The notes under the pieces: model-generated
Told to the model about the DNA's origin: nothing
The model's input: only the letters and a program-made list of their open reading frames with translations
Databases searched by the model: none
DNA from: Parasphingorhabdus marina DSM 22363
Lineage (GTDB): Bacteria; Pseudomonadota; Alphaproteobacteria; Sphingomonadales; Sphingomonadaceae
Direction: 5' to 3'
Assembly (NCBI RefSeq): GCF_900128895.1
Contig: NZ_FSQW01000002.1
Coordinates: 186,001 to 250,000 of the forward strand
DNA length: 64,000 bases
In this document: one piece after another, positions 10,732-19,762 of the stretch
How the letters are laid out: the number at the start of each line of letters is the position of its first letter
Numbering within the stretch: position 1 is the stretch's first letter
Made by a program: the position numbers and the translations under genes

Positions 10732-12607
10732 CTGCCGTTTCCAGTGCCTCATTGGCCTCAAGCCAATCCGACTCCGCCTGATCCAGCGCATCCTGAACAT
10801 CGGAGCGTTTCTTCATCAGGTCCGTCATGGTCAGGCCCTTCAGTTCCGGAGTGGCGTTGTCCGGATCAAACATGGCGCGGTCGAGGTCGGACAGCTGCTT
10901 GCCCAGTTCTTCCATCTGTTTTTCCGCGCGCGATGCCGTTTTTCGAAGATCCGCCTGCTGCTTGCGCCGTTCGGCCGCTTGCCGGCGCTCGTCCTTGCGA
11001 TTGCCGCCGCTTCGGGAATTGCTGTCAGGCCTGGTCTTGCTCTCCTGATTTCGGCCGAGCACAAAGTCGGTATAGTCTTCGAGACTACCGGAAAATTCCT
11101 TCGCCCGGCCACTGTCGACCATCACCAGCCGGTCGGCGGTCAGTTCCAGCATGTGCCGGTCATGGCTCACCATCATGACGGCGCCCTGATATTCATTCAG
11201 TGCATGGACCAGAGCCTCGCGGGCATCGACGTCGAGATGGTTGGTGGGTTCATCAAGGATCAGCAGATGCGGCGCATCCCGCGTGATCAGCGCGAGCGCC
11301 AGCCGCGCTCGTTCGCCGCCGGACAGTTTGCCGACCTTGATCGTCGCCTTGTCGCCGGAAAAGCCGAACCGGCCGAGCTGCGCCCGCACTGCTGCGGGTT
11401 TGGCATCGGACATTAGCCGGGTCATATGCTCCAGCGGCGTGTCTTCGGTATCCAGCTCCTCGACCTGATATTGCGTAAAATATCCAACCGTGAGCTTGCC
11501 GGATTTGCTGATCGATCCGGCCTTGGGTTCCAGCTGGCTGGCGATCAGGCGAGCAAGCGTCGTCTTGCCATTGCCGTTGCGGCCGAGCAGCGCGGTCCGG
11601 TCATCCGGATCCATGCGCAGGTTCAGGCCCGACAGGACAATATTGTCGCCATAGCCGACTGCCGCGTCGTCGAGCGTAATCAGCGGCGGTTTCAGTTCCG
11701 AGGGACTGGGAAAGTGAAAGCTGAGTGAGGGATCCTCGATGGTTGCGGCAATCGGTTCCATCCGGGCGAGAGCCTTGATCCGGCTCTGGGCCTGTTTCGC
11801 GCTGTGCGCCTTGGTCCGCCAGCGGTCAACAAAGGCCTGCAGCTTGTCCCGCTCTGCAACCTGTTTCTGACGGGCCGATTCCATCTGCGCCTGACGCTCG
11901 GCACGCTGTTTCTCGAACGCATCATAGCCGCCGGGATAGAGTGTCGTCTTGCCCTGCTGCAGATGGAGAATATGGTCGACCACATTGTTGAGCAGATCGC
12001 GTTCATGGCTGACCACCAGGATTGTCGCGCGATAGCTGGTGAGAAAATTTTCCAGCCACAGCGTGGCTTCGAGATCAAGATGGTTGGAGGGCTCGTCGAG
12101 CAGCAGCATGTCGGGCTGGGAAAAGAGCAGGGCGGCCAGAGCGACGCGCATGCGCCAGCCGCCGGAAAAGCTGTCCATCGGCTGTTGCTGGGCCTCCTCA
12201 TCAAAGCCGAGCCCGACAAGGATCCGCGCAGCGCGCGCCGGGGCACTGTGCGCTTCGATCACATTCAACCGCTCATGGATTTCGGCGATGCGGTGGGGAT
12301 CATCCGCGGTTTCCGCCTCTGCGAGCAGGTCGGCGCGCTCGGTATCGGCTGCCAATACCGTCTCGAGCGGATTGGCCGATCCCGCCGGAGCCTCTTGCGC
12401 AATATAGCCCAGCCGTGCGTCCTTTGGCAGGTCGATCCGCCCGTCATCTGGCTCCAGCATGCCGGCGACGACTTTCATCAGCGTCGATTTGCCCGCGCCA
12501 TTGCGCCCGATCAGTCCAACACGCGCGCCGGGCGGCAGCGCCGCGGTGGCGCCGTCCAGTATGACCGTTCCGCCCAGCCGGACAGTAATGTTGCTGAAAT
12601 TGAGCAT
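10724..12607 (-). CDS. ABC-F family ATPase (Uup/YheS-like)
   Basis: A 627-residue protein with two ABC ATPase domains and no membrane part. Walker A motifs are GLIGRNGAGKST near residue 33 and LLGRNGNGKTT near 335; signatures are FSGGWRMRVAL and LSGGERARLAL; Walker B motifs are LLLDEPSNHLD and LILDEPTNHLD. The interdomain linker is charged. The basic, glutamine-rich region and coiled coil at the C-terminus recall Uup-type DNA/RNA-binding tails. ABC-F proteins act on ribosomes or in translation regulation. It heads an operon with prmA. Confidence 0.92.
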   Translation of the reverse strand: MLNFSNITVRLGGTVILDGATAALPPGARVGLIGRNGAGKSTLMKVVAGMLEPDDGRIDLPKDARLGYIAQEAPAGSANPLETVLAADTERADLLAEAETADDPHRIAEIHERLNVIEAHSAPARAARILVGLGFDEEAQQQPMDSFSGGWRMRVALAALLFSQPDMLLLDEPSNHLDLEATLWLENFLTSYRATILVVSHERDLLNNVVDHILHLQQGKTTLYPGGYDAFEKQRAERQAQMESARQKQVAERDKLQAFVDRWRTKAHSAKQAQSRIKALARMEPIAATIEDPSLSFHFPSPSELKPPLITLDDAAVGYGDNIVLSGLNLRMDPDDRTALLGRNGNGKTTLARLIASQLEPKAGSISKSGKLTVGYFTQYQVEELDTEDTPLEHMTRLMSDAKPAAVRAQLGRFGFSGDKATIKVGKLSGGERARLALALITRDAPHLLILDEPTNHLDVDAREALVHALNEYQGAVMMVSHDRHMLELTADRLVMVDSGRAKEFSGSLEDYTDFVLGRNQESKTRPDSNSRSGGNRKDERRQAAERRKQQADLRKTASRAEKQMEELGKQLSDLDRAMFDPDNATPELKGLTMTDLMKKRSDVQDALDQAESDWLEANEALETADA

Positions 12608-12683
12608 CGCGGCTGGTTAGCGGAGCGCGCGGGATTCGGCTAGGGGGAGCGTCCAATGGGGGCAGCGTTCAGCAGAAAGAATG

Positions 12684-12715
12684 AAAAAAGCCCCGCCGGT
12701 TGGTTCCGACGGGGC
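12684..12715 (-). terminator. Intrinsic terminator for an unassigned minus-strand transcript
   Basis: Read on the minus strand, GCCCCG-t-CGG (12715-12706) pairs across a 6-nt loop with CCG-g-CGGGGC (12699-12690) and is followed by six T residues (12689-12684). It lies upstream of the ABC-F gene, so it would end a minus-strand transcript starting between about 12720 and 12978. No recognised gene is there. The rest of the 12608-12978 gap contains the small frame noted separately and an AT-rich promoter-like stretch before the lipoprotein gene. Confidence 0.65.
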
Positions 12716-12736
12716 ATTGGGGGGTCAGGTTGAGAT

Positions 12737-12844
12737 TTATCTGCGGGAAGTGGATACAAACGACCATCCCCTTTTCATGGGATGCGCAGGTGCGATCCAT
12801 ATTTTTGACACCGGTGCGGTTGCAATGGATTGTGTACCCGTCAT
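12737..12844 (-). other. Possible 35-codon ORF or small RNA ahead of orphan terminator
   Basis: An ATG-to-TAA frame of 35 codons (beginning MTGTQSIATAP and ending VSTSRR) lies on the minus strand and ends just before the terminator at 12715. No Shine-Dalgarno is visible before it and no homology is recognised. The terminator implies that something is transcribed here; a small RNA is as likely as a peptide. Nothing else is evident in this 371-bp gap. Confidence 0.2.
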
Positions 12845-12978
12845 TTGCCCGGTGTAGAGCGCGGATTACAAACAGAAAAACCCAATTTGGTTTCTTTCAA
12901 AAATATTGAGTAATTCATACTTGTATTAATAAAACGGCCAGTTAATACAGTAGCCCTATCTATTGGGGGCAATCAAAA

Positions 12979-13503
12979 ATGAACAAGCAATTGATGTCGG
13001 TGCTCGTCGCCGGCCTGGCGCTCAACCTTGGCGGTTGTGCGACCGTACTGAACGGAACCAATGTCGACTACAAGACGCAATCGAGTCCCGAGGGCGCGAT
13101 GGTCAAGTTTACCAACGGCAAAGAATGTACCACACCCTGTGAAATCGAAGCCAAACGAAAAGATGACCTGCGCGCAGACATCTGGCTGGAGGGTTACAAG
13201 TCTACCTATGTCCTGATCCAGTCGAAGCTGGGCGGGTCGGCATTTGGCAATATCCTCCTTGGCGGTGGCGTTGGTGCTGTGGTTGACGGAAGCAATGGTG
13301 CCAGCAATCGCCTCTATCCGCGGCCACTGATTGTGCAACTGGCGCCGGAAGGCAGCGATGAAGAGGCCGTGTTGCTCGACAAGGATGGCAATGTTTCGCA
13401 GACCGTTCAGGAGCATAATGACTCGGTGCGGGTCGATGTTGCCAAGACCATTGGCGCAAAACTTGCCGGTCTCGAGGAAGAACCGGAAGCTGGGTCTGAC
13501 TGA
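12979..13503 (+). CDS. Predicted lipoprotein of unknown function
   Basis: A 174-residue protein with a lipoprotein signal peptide: a hydrophobic core (VLVAGLALNL) and lipobox GGCA with Cys20 as the likely lipidation site. The mature part contains ECTTPCEIEAKRKDDL, similar to PEGA-like or surface-antigen folds that expose a CTTPC pair, then a glycine-rich stretch (GNILLGGGVGAVVDGSNG) and an acidic C-terminus. It is probably anchored in the outer membrane; its function is unknown. It has its own AT-rich upstream region and a strong terminator downstream, so it seems monocistronic. Confidence 0.8.
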   Translation: MNKQLMSVLVAGLALNLGGCATVLNGTNVDYKTQSSPEGAMVKFTNGKECTTPCEIEAKRKDDLRADIWLEGYKSTYVLIQSKLGGSAFGNILLGGGVGAVVDGSNGASNRLYPRPLIVQLAPEGSDEEAVLLDKDGNVSQTVQEHNDSVRVDVAKTIGAKLAGLEEEPEAGSD

Positions 13504-13524
13504 GCCGGAATAACATACGAACTA

Positions 13525-13564
13525 AAAATGGCCGACAGGACTTCTCGTCCTGTCGGCCATTTTC
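13525..13564. terminator. Strong hairpin terminator between convergent genes
   Basis: A ~16-bp stem (AAATGGCCGACAGGAC with its complement) closes on a 5-nt loop, flanked by an A-run on the left and TTTT on the right. It can terminate both the lipoprotein gene and the convergent methyltransferase-like gene that ends at 13580. Confidence 0.85.
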
Positions 13565-13579
13565 ATTTGCGGGATGGCG

Positions 13580-14260
13580 TCATTTCGTCGCCAGCCAGAT
13601 CACATGATGGCCCCCGCGCTTGCCATGGGCGCGGGCCTTCGCCTCGCGGACTGCAAATCCGCATTCTTTCAACCGCCGCGTAAATCCTGGATCCGGAGCG
13701 GATGACCAGACCGCCAGCACCCCATTCGTTCGCAAGGCCCTGCGGGCGGCTTTCAAACCCGCATGCGAATAGATCGCTTCGTTGCCCGTGTGGGTCAGTC
13801 CGTCGGGACCGTTATCGACATCGAGCAGGATGGCATCATAGCCTGCATCGGCGACATTGATGCTTGCTGCGACATCCTCCAGCCGGATATTGACCCGCGG
13901 GTCTTCAAGGCTGCCTCCATAAAGTTCGGCCATAGGACCACGGGCCCAGTCAACAACCGCAGGGACCAGCTCCGCAACGACAATCACCGCATCGTCAGGA
14001 AGGAGGGGCAGGGCGGCCCGCAGGGTGAAACCCATCCCCAGACCGCCAATCAGAAGTCGCGGATTGGCGCCCGACAGGATCTGTTCGCAGGCGAGGGTGG
14101 CCAGGGCCTCCTCCGAGCCGCTCTTGCGGCTGTTCATCAGTTCGGTTCCGCCGAGCATAATCGAAAATTCGTCGCCGCCCTTCAGCGCGCGTGACCAGAG
14201 TTTCAGTTCGCCACCGCCGCCCGGTATGTTGCCGGTCCCGAGCAGTTTTCGCTCGATCAT
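13580..14260 (-). CDS. Spermidine-synthase-like / SAM-fold protein
   Basis: A 226-residue protein with a Rossmann-type SAM-binding core: LLIGGLGMGFTLRAAL (motif I), VVAELVPAVVDWARG, then YDAILLDVDNGPDGLTH. The order and the ELVP / DVDNGP motifs resemble spermidine synthase-like proteins, but the N-terminal tetramerisation domain of true SpeE is short or absent, so polyamine synthesis is not assured. It overlaps the upstream SDR gene by 4 bp and is translated from the same operon. Confidence 0.8.
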   Translation of the reverse strand: MIERKLLGTGNIPGGGGELKLWSRALKGGDEFSIMLGGTELMNSRKSGSEEALATLACEQILSGANPRLLIGGLGMGFTLRAALPLLPDDAVIVVAELVPAVVDWARGPMAELYGGSLEDPRVNIRLEDVAASINVADAGYDAILLDVDNGPDGLTHTGNEAIYSHAGLKAARRALRTNGVLAVWSSAPDPGFTRRLKECGFAVREAKARAHGKRGGHHVIWLATK

Positions 14261-14973
14261 CGGACGAAGCTGGCACCATTGGCGTCGAGCACGGCACCGG
14301 TCATCGAGGGAGGGGCATCAACGGCGCAATAGACCGCCATCGAGGCGATCTCATCGGGCTGGGCCACACGGCCGAGCGGAATGTCTGCGAGCAATTTGTC
14401 GCCGCCCCGGCTTTCCAGATAGTCTTCAGCCATCCCGGTCATGGTGAAGCCGGGGCAAATGGCAAAGGCGAGAATGTCTTCGCTGGCATAGGCGCGCGCA
14501 ATCGTCTTGGTCATGGCGACCATGCCGCCTTTTGACGCCGCATAATGCCAGTGATCAGGACTGTCTCCGCGATAGGCCGCGCGACTGGCGATATTGATGA
14601 TCCGTCCGGGACGGGAGCTGTTCTGAAAATGCCGAACCGCCAGACGGCAGAGCTCTGCTGCAGCAGTGAGGTTGATCTGCATGGTGCGGTTCCAGCTGTC
14701 CAGCCATTCGGCGTCAGCTGCAGTAACCGGATTGGGATCGAAAATTCCGGCATTATTGATCAGTACGTCAATCCGGCCGTCCAGCTGATCGAGCGCGCGG
14801 TCCCATAGTTCGGGTGCGGCGCCGGGAACTGCGAAATCGGCGCGCAAACGACCGTCCTGCTCGATGGTGCCATGGCCGGCGACAACGGCTCGGCCTTGCA
14901 GTGCGCCTACTATGGCCTTGCCGATGCCCCGGCTCGAACCGGTGACGAGTATATGTGGGTCAGATGTTGTCAT
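14257..14973 (-). CDS. Short-chain dehydrogenase/reductase
   Basis: A classical SDR of about 238 residues. The cofactor motif is TGSSRGIGKA near the N-terminus, then NNAG, the catalytic Ser of INIASRAAY and the YxxxK motif YAASK. C-terminal ICPGFTMTGM fits the PG motif. The substrate is unknown. ATG 14973 is preferred to the first start at 14994 because it places the Rossmann strand at the usual distance. It is co-transcribed with the spermidine-synthase-like gene and diverges from the sdh operon. Confidence 0.9.
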   Translation of the reverse strand: MTTSDPHILVTGSSRGIGKAIVGALQGRAVVAGHGTIEQDGRLRADFAVPGAAPELWDRALDQLDGRIDVLINNAGIFDPNPVTAADAEWLDSWNRTMQINLTAAAELCRLAVRHFQNSSRPGRIINIASRAAYRGDSPDHWHYAASKGGMVAMTKTIARAYASEDILAFAICPGFTMTGMAEDYLESRGGDKLLADIPLGRVAQPDEIASMAVYCAVDAPPSMTGAVLDANGASFVR

Positions 14974-15214
14974 GGCTGACGGGATAGCGATCACAGGACC
15001 AAAGGTCCAACATATGCGCGTGCGGGCCTGCCAAAATTGTGAGTACTTCCGGATTTTGCAATTGCGGGCGGCGGATTTGCACCGCGAATGCGTGTCTCAG
15101 AACGATAAAAAGCCAGCTAGGCTGTTTGCATGGGGGTTTGTTTTCGCTAAGGCACGGACAGGTTTGAAGAGACTCCGGCAAGGGCCGGGTTTCAGGAACA
15201 GGGGACAGAAATTG

Positions 15215-15610
15215 GTGAAGCCGACAAACAGACCATTATCGCCGCATCTGGGCATCTACAAATGGGGCCCGCACATGCTGGTTTCCATCTTGCACCGGGC
15301 GACCGGTGACGCGCTTGCTATTGCCGGGGCACCGCTTTTGATCTGGTGGCTGTACAGCATTTCGGCCGGCCCCGAGACCTATGAGACCTTTACCGGCATC
15401 ATGACCCACCCGGTGGGTCTGTTCGTCCTGATCGGCATGACCTTCGCCCTGTTCGAACATACATATTCCGGGTTGCGCCATTTCGTGCTGGATGCCGGAG
15501 CAGGCTATGAATTGCAGCAGAACAGGTTGTGGTCCTCCGCGGTCCCTGTACTTGCGCTGGTCTCGACCGCCGCTCTGTGGTTCTTCATCTACACCAAGCT
15601 GATTGGATAG
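15215..15610 (+). CDS. sdhC: Succinate dehydrogenase cytochrome b556 subunit
   Basis: Membrane anchor of complex II, about 131 residues with three transmembrane helices. The N-terminus RPLSPHLGIYKW and the SILHRATG motif at the quinone site are typical. The haem-binding motif HTYSGLRHFVLD has His82 and His89. Start GTG 15215 (with TTG 15212 adjacent) has GGGGA about 9 bp upstream. The open frame extends far upstream to 14864, but that part overlaps the divergent SDR and is rejected. First gene of sdhCDA. Confidence 0.93.
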   Translation: MKPTNRPLSPHLGIYKWGPHMLVSILHRATGDALAIAGAPLLIWWLYSISAGPETYETFTGIMTHPVGLFVLIGMTFALFEHTYSGLRHFVLDAGAGYELQQNRLWSSAVPVLALVSTAALWFFIYTKLIG

Positions 15611-15614
15611 ACAT

Positions 15615-16004
15615 ATGGGTTCAGGAACAAATATCGGCCGTGTCCGCGGTCTTGGCTCCGCGCAGGAAGGCGCCCATCACTGGATTTTGCAACGGGTAAC
15701 AGCCGTAGGCAATCTGGCCCTCATCACCTGGCTGATCTTCTCGCTGCTGCGTTTGCCCAACTATGAGCACGAACTGATGATCGGCTGGCTGGCTTCGCCG
15801 CTGGTCGCGGTGCCCATGATTCTCATGCTTGTCAGTATTTTCTGGCATTTGCGCCTGGGACTTCAGGTTCTGATTGAAGACTATGTGCCGGACCATGGCA
15901 TGAAATTCGGCCTGATCCTCTTGCTCAACTTTTTTGCCATTGGCGGTGCAGCGCTGGGAATTTTTGCTGTCGCCAAGGTCGCCTTTACCGGAGTGGCTGC
16001 ATAA
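15615..16004 (+). CDS. sdhD: Succinate dehydrogenase hydrophobic membrane anchor subunit
   Basis: The second membrane anchor of complex II, about 129 residues. [15 protein letters not shown] near the N-terminus is the usual opening, followed by three hydrophobic helices. The histidine in [17 protein letters not shown] is the family haem/quinone motif. It begins 4 bp after sdhC and its stop overlaps the sdhA start by one base, so the three genes are translationally coupled. Confidence 0.93.
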   Translation: MGSGTNIGRVRGLGSAQEGAHHWILQRVTAVGNLALITWLIFSLLRLPNYEHELMIGWLASPLVAVPMILMLVSIFWHLRLGLQVLIEDYVPDHGMKFGLILLLNFFAIGGAALGIFAVAKVAFTGVAA

Positions 16005-17845
16005 TGCCAGAAGATACAAAAAACGAAAACACACAGCCTGCCTACAAGATTATCGATCACACATTTGACTGTGTCGTAGTCGGCGCCGGCGGTTCGGGCC
16101 TGCGGGCCACCATGGGAGCTGCGGAAGCGGGCCTGAAGACGGCCTGTATCACCAAGGTTTTTCCGACGCGTTCGCATACCGTTGCCGCACAGGGCGGCAT
16201 CGCTGCATCGCTGGGCAATAACAGCCCTGATCACTGGTCCTGGCACATGTATGACACAGTCAAGGGCAGCGACTGGCTCGGCGATCAGGATGCGATCGAA
16301 TATCTCGTCCGTGAAGCACCCCAGGCCGTCTATGAACTGGAACATGCCGGTGTGCCTTTCTCCCGTAACGAAGATGGCACGATTTATCAGCGGCCCTTTG
16401 GCGGGCACATGCAGAATATGGGCGAGGGGCCCCCGGTTCAGCGTACCTGCGCGGCGGCAGACCGGACCGGTCATGCGATGCTCCACGCGCTCTATCAGCA
16501 GAGCCTCAAATATGACGCGGATTTCTTCATCGAATATTTCGCCGTTGACCTGATCATGGAAGACGGACCCGATGGTCCCGAATGTCGCGGCGTCATCGCG
16601 ATCTGCATGGAAGACGGCTCGATCCACCGGTTCCGCAGTCACAGTGTTGTGCTGGCAACCGGCGGCAGTGGGCGGACCTACTACAGCTGCACCTCGGCTC
16701 ATACCTGTACCGGCGATGGTGGCGGCATGGCGCTACGCGCCGGACTGGCGCTACAGGACATGGAATTTGTCCAGTTCCACCCGACAGGCATCTATGGCGC
16801 GGGCGTGCTGATTACCGAGGGTGCGCGCGGCGAAGGCGGCTATCTGACCAACAGCGAAGGCGAACGCTTCATGGAGCGCTATGCGCCCAGCGCCAAGGAC
16901 CTCGCCAGCCGCGACGTGGTTTCGCGTTCAATGGCGAGTGAAATCAAGGAAGGCCGCGGTGTCGGCAAGGATGCGGACCATATCTTCCTGCATCTCGACC
17001 ATATTGACCCCAATGTGCTCGCCGAACGGCTGCCCGGAATCACCGAGAGCGGCAAGATTTTTGCCGGTGTCGACCTGACCCGCGAGCCTCTGCCGGTAAC
17101 GCCGACGGTCCATTACAATATGGGCGGCATACCCTGTAACTATCATGGCGAAGTCGTGATGCCGACCAAGGATGATCCGGACCATGTGGTTCCGGGTCTG
17201 TTTGCGGTAGGTGAGGCGGCCTGTGTTTCGGTTCACGGCGCCAACCGTCTCGGCTCCAACTCGCTGATCGACCTCGTGGTCTTCGGCCGGGCCACCGGCT
17301 TGCGCCTGAAAGACACGCTGAAACCCGGTACGGCGCACAAGCCATTACCAAAGGACAGTACCGATCTGGCGCTCGCCCGCATCGATCATTTCCGCAATGC
17401 CAAAGGCGGTTCTCCCACGGCTGAACTGCGTCTCGACATGCAGAAGGCGATGCAGAAACACTGCGCGGTCTTCCGCACGGACGAGCTGATGAGCGAGGGC
17501 GTGACCGTTCTCGAAGGCATCAACAAAAAGATGCAGGACGTGAAGGTTTCGGACAGTTCGATGATCTGGAATACGGATCTGATCGAAACGCTTGAACTCG
17601 ATAATCTGATGGGACAGGCGATGGTCACCATCAAGAGCGCGCTCAACCGGACCGAAAGTCGCGGTGCTCATGCGCGTGATGACTGCCCGGACCGGGATGA
17701 CACGAACTGGATGCACCATTCGGTCGGCACGTTTGAAGGATGGGGTGGCAAGTCCAGTGAAGTGGGTCTCTCAACGCGGCCGGTTCATGATTTCACGCTC
17801 ACCGACGAAGCGGAATATATCAAGCCGAAGAAGCGGGTTTACTGA
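16004..17845 (+). CDS. sdhA: Succinate dehydrogenase flavoprotein subunit
   Basis: The catalytic FAD subunit that oxidises succinate to fumarate in the TCA cycle and respiratory chain. Features: dinucleotide motif [11 protein letters not shown] (26-36), the covalent-FAD histidine His58 in [10 protein letters not shown], substrate-site [29 protein letters not shown], and the C-terminal [14 protein letters not shown]. At 613 residues it is complete. The Fe-S subunit gene sdhB does not follow; a methyltransferase gene begins 36 bp downstream. Confidence 0.97.
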   Translation: MPEDTKNENTQPAYKIIDHTFDCVVVGAGGSGLRATMGAAEAGLKTACITKVFPTRSHTVAAQGGIAASLGNNSPDHWSWHMYDTVKGSDWLGDQDAIEYLVREAPQAVYELEHAGVPFSRNEDGTIYQRPFGGHMQNMGEGPPVQRTCAAADRTGHAMLHALYQQSLKYDADFFIEYFAVDLIMEDGPDGPECRGVIAICMEDGSIHRFRSHSVVLATGGSGRTYYSCTSAHTCTGDGGGMALRAGLALQDMEFVQFHPTGIYGAGVLITEGARGEGGYLTNSEGERFMERYAPSAKDLASRDVVSRSMASEIKEGRGVGKDADHIFLHLDHIDPNVLAERLPGITESGKIFAGVDLTREPLPVTPTVHYNMGGIPCNYHGEVVMPTKDDPDHVVPGLFAVGEAACVSVHGANRLGSNSLIDLVVFGRATGLRLKDTLKPGTAHKPLPKDSTDLALARIDHFRNAKGGSPTAELRLDMQKAMQKHCAVFRTDELMSEGVTVLEGINKKMQDVKVSDSSMIWNTDLIETLELDNLMGQAMVTIKSALNRTESRGAHARDDCPDRDDTNWMHHSVGTFEGWGGKSSEVGLSTRPVHDFTLTDEAEYIKPKKRVY

Positions 17846-17881
17846 CGCTTCTCCATCTCCCAGCCGAAGGAATATTCGACC

Positions 17882-18706
17882 ATGTCCAATGAAGAACAGA
17901 TCGAATATTGGAATGATGACGCCGGCACGCAATGGGCGGCCCATCAGGTGGCGCTGGACGAGATGCTGGCGCCGGCGACGGCCGTTCTGATGGAAGCGGC
18001 CGCAATCCAATCCGGTGAACGGGTGCTGGATGTTGGCTGCGGAACCGGTCAGACAAGTCTGATGGCCAGCGCGGAGGGTGGCGATGTCACCGGCGTGGAC
18101 ATTTCCCGTCCGATGCTCGATTTGGCCCGCTCTCGCGGAGGAGACAGCGTCGAATTTCAGCTCGAAGACGCGGCCACGTTCCGGTCCGGCCAACAATATG
18201 ATCTGGTAATATCCCGCTTTGGCGTCATGTTTTTTGCCAATCCGCAGGCGGCGTTCGCAAATATCCGGAGCAATCTCAAACCCGGTGGCCGCATGGCCTT
18301 CGTCTGCTGGCAGTCGCCCAAGGTTAATGCGTGGGTGATGGTTCCGATGGCCGCGCTGAAACCCCTGCTGCCGGAAGCACCAGAGGTTGATCCGCATGAT
18401 CCGGGCCCATTTGCATTTGCCGATCCGGAGCGGTTGCAGGGGATCCTGGAGGCAGCCGGCTTTGAAGAAGTTGCCATCACACCGCATGGCCTTGACGTTT
18501 GTCTGTCCCAGTCCGGTGGAGTGGAGGAAGCGGTCAAATTTTCCTCCCGGATCGGGCCGGCGTCGCGAGCTTTGAAGGAAGCAGATGAGACCTTGCATCC
18601 ACAGCTTCTGGAGGCATTACGGGGAGCGCTGGCACCCCATGACAAGGATGGCCGCGTGGCCTTGCCGGGCGGAATCTGGGTGGTTACGGCTCGGGTGTCT
18701 GGCTAG
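17882..18706 (+). CDS. Class I SAM-dependent methyltransferase
   Basis: A 274-residue methyltransferase with the class I core: VLDVGCGTGQTSLMA (motif I), VTGVDISRPMLDLAR (motif II) and FDxV-like YDLVISRFGVMFFANP. It resembles UbiE/menaquinone-type or small-molecule methyltransferases, but no substrate can be assigned. It follows sdhA closely and may be co-transcribed. Its 3' end overlaps the convergent secreted protein gene by about 23 bp. Confidence 0.85.
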   Translation: MSNEEQIEYWNDDAGTQWAAHQVALDEMLAPATAVLMEAAAIQSGERVLDVGCGTGQTSLMASAEGGDVTGVDISRPMLDLARSRGGDSVEFQLEDAATFRSGQQYDLVISRFGVMFFANPQAAFANIRSNLKPGGRMAFVCWQSPKVNAWVMVPMAALKPLLPEAPEVDPHDPGPFAFADPERLQGILEAAGFEEVAITPHGLDVCLSQSGGVEEAVKFSSRIGPASRALKEADETLHPQLLEALRGALAPHDKDGRVALPGGIWVVTARVSG

Positions 18707-19211
18707 AGGCGAGAGTCCAGGGCTCACATCCTCTGCTTTGCGCATAGCCTTTCAGGAAACTGCGCCGGGCATTGCCTGCCGCCAGAGCCTTCAGGTAGCG
18801 CCGTTCCGCCTTGTTTGCACCGGAGATTTCCCGAACGACCCCGCGGAACGGTATCAGTCCGCCCAATATCCCGCCAGCAACCCGGCTGACACTGCGTTCG
18901 CGCTTTTCCGCGCGTGAATATTCATTGGGATCATTCACGTCGGGGCCCAGTAACGGATAGAGTTCGGTAATTTCCGCATTGATCGATACACAGGCTTCCA
19001 TGCCCGCGAGATCATAGGGGTTTTCCTGTACCTCCAGCAGGCGAGGGGGGATCTTGACCTTTTTCAGGTTCACGTCTTTCGCCGGCTGCGTCACCGCGTC
19101 CCCCATGTGATTGAGCATCGGCTTTTCGGTATTCGGGGTCTCTGCGTCAGCAGTATCCAGTCCGGTCACGGACAAAAGCGAAATGGCAACAACTGCCCTG
19201 GCAAACGCCAT
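18684..19211 (-). CDS. Secreted protein of unknown function, paralogue 1
   Basis: A 175-residue protein with a signal peptide (VVAISLLSVTGLDTADA). The mature part shares a clear pattern with the next gene: IPP-[RK]-L, NPY...GM..C, AEI.EL..LG.DVN, R.AGG..G.IPFRG.VRE..GAN..ER, and a closing RRSFLKG....RGC. A central small-residue stretch (VAGGILGGLIPF) could insert in a membrane like a glycine zipper. Two conserved cysteines could form a disulfide. No named family is recognised. The overlap with the convergent methyltransferase gene is short. Confidence 0.7.
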   Translation of the reverse strand: MAFARAVVAISLLSVTGLDTADAETPNTEKPMLNHMGDAVTQPAKDVNLKKVKIPPRLLEVQENPYDLAGMEACVSINAEITELYPLLGPDVNDPNEYSRAEKRERSVSRVAGGILGGLIPFRGVVREISGANKAERRYLKALAAGNARRSFLKGYAQSRGCEPWTLASSQTPEP

Positions 19212-19244
19212 GACATCTTCTCCTTGCTGCCCCCTTATGTGCTG

Positions 19245-19736
19245 TTACGGTCGCGCCGGTTTCTTGCACCCTCGTTCGCGTCCCACACCTTTCAAAAATC
19301 CACGCCGGACTGTTCCGGCATAGACCGCCCGGTTATAGCGCCGCCGCTCGGCATTCGCTCCCGTCACCTCTCCGATCAGCCCGCGAAACGGAATGATCGA
19401 GCCAACCGCGCTGCCGGCAACACGCCCGGCAGTTTCTTCGCGCTTCTTGGCCTTGCTCTTGCTGACCCTTTCATTGACATCCGCACCTAATACGGCGTTC
19501 AATTCGCGGACCTCGGCAATAATTGCCGCGCAGTTGCGCATGCCGCGCATCGAATAGGGATCGCCCTGAATGGATTGGAGTTTGGGCGGGATTTCCTTGC
19601 CATCAAAAGGTTCTGCGACTTTGTTGCCGGCACTCTTGATGGTGGAGTCCTTGGGCGCACCTTCCTGAGCCAGAACCGGGCTTGCACCGATCGCCGCCAC
19701 CAGAAGCAGCGCAGGTAGCCTGTATGTGCTGATCAT
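19245..19736 (-). CDS. Secreted protein of unknown function, paralogue 2
   Basis: A 163-residue homologue of the neighbouring gene product, with signal peptide ALLLVAAIGASPVLAQ. It keeps the same blocks: EIPPKL, DPYSMRGMRNC, AEVRELNAVLGADVN, GRVAGSAVGSIIPFRGLIGE, GAN, and RRGFLKG....RGC. Both genes lie head-to-tail, 33 bp apart, and look like a tandem duplication with substantial divergence. They are probably periplasmic or membrane-associated. Function unknown. Confidence 0.72.
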   Translation of the reverse strand: MISTYRLPALLLVAAIGASPVLAQEGAPKDSTIKSAGNKVAEPFDGKEIPPKLQSIQGDPYSMRGMRNCAAIIAEVRELNAVLGADVNERVSKSKAKKREETAGRVAGSAVGSIIPFRGLIGEVTGANAERRRYNRAVYAGTVRRGFLKGVGRERGCKKPARP

Positions 19737-19762
19737 GTTTCATCCCCTGTTTCCGACCCGGA

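Noticed and set aside
14864-15214. Long upstream extension of sdhC
   Set aside because: It overlaps the divergent SDR gene and has no similarity to SdhC, whose conserved N-terminus begins at RPLSPHL.
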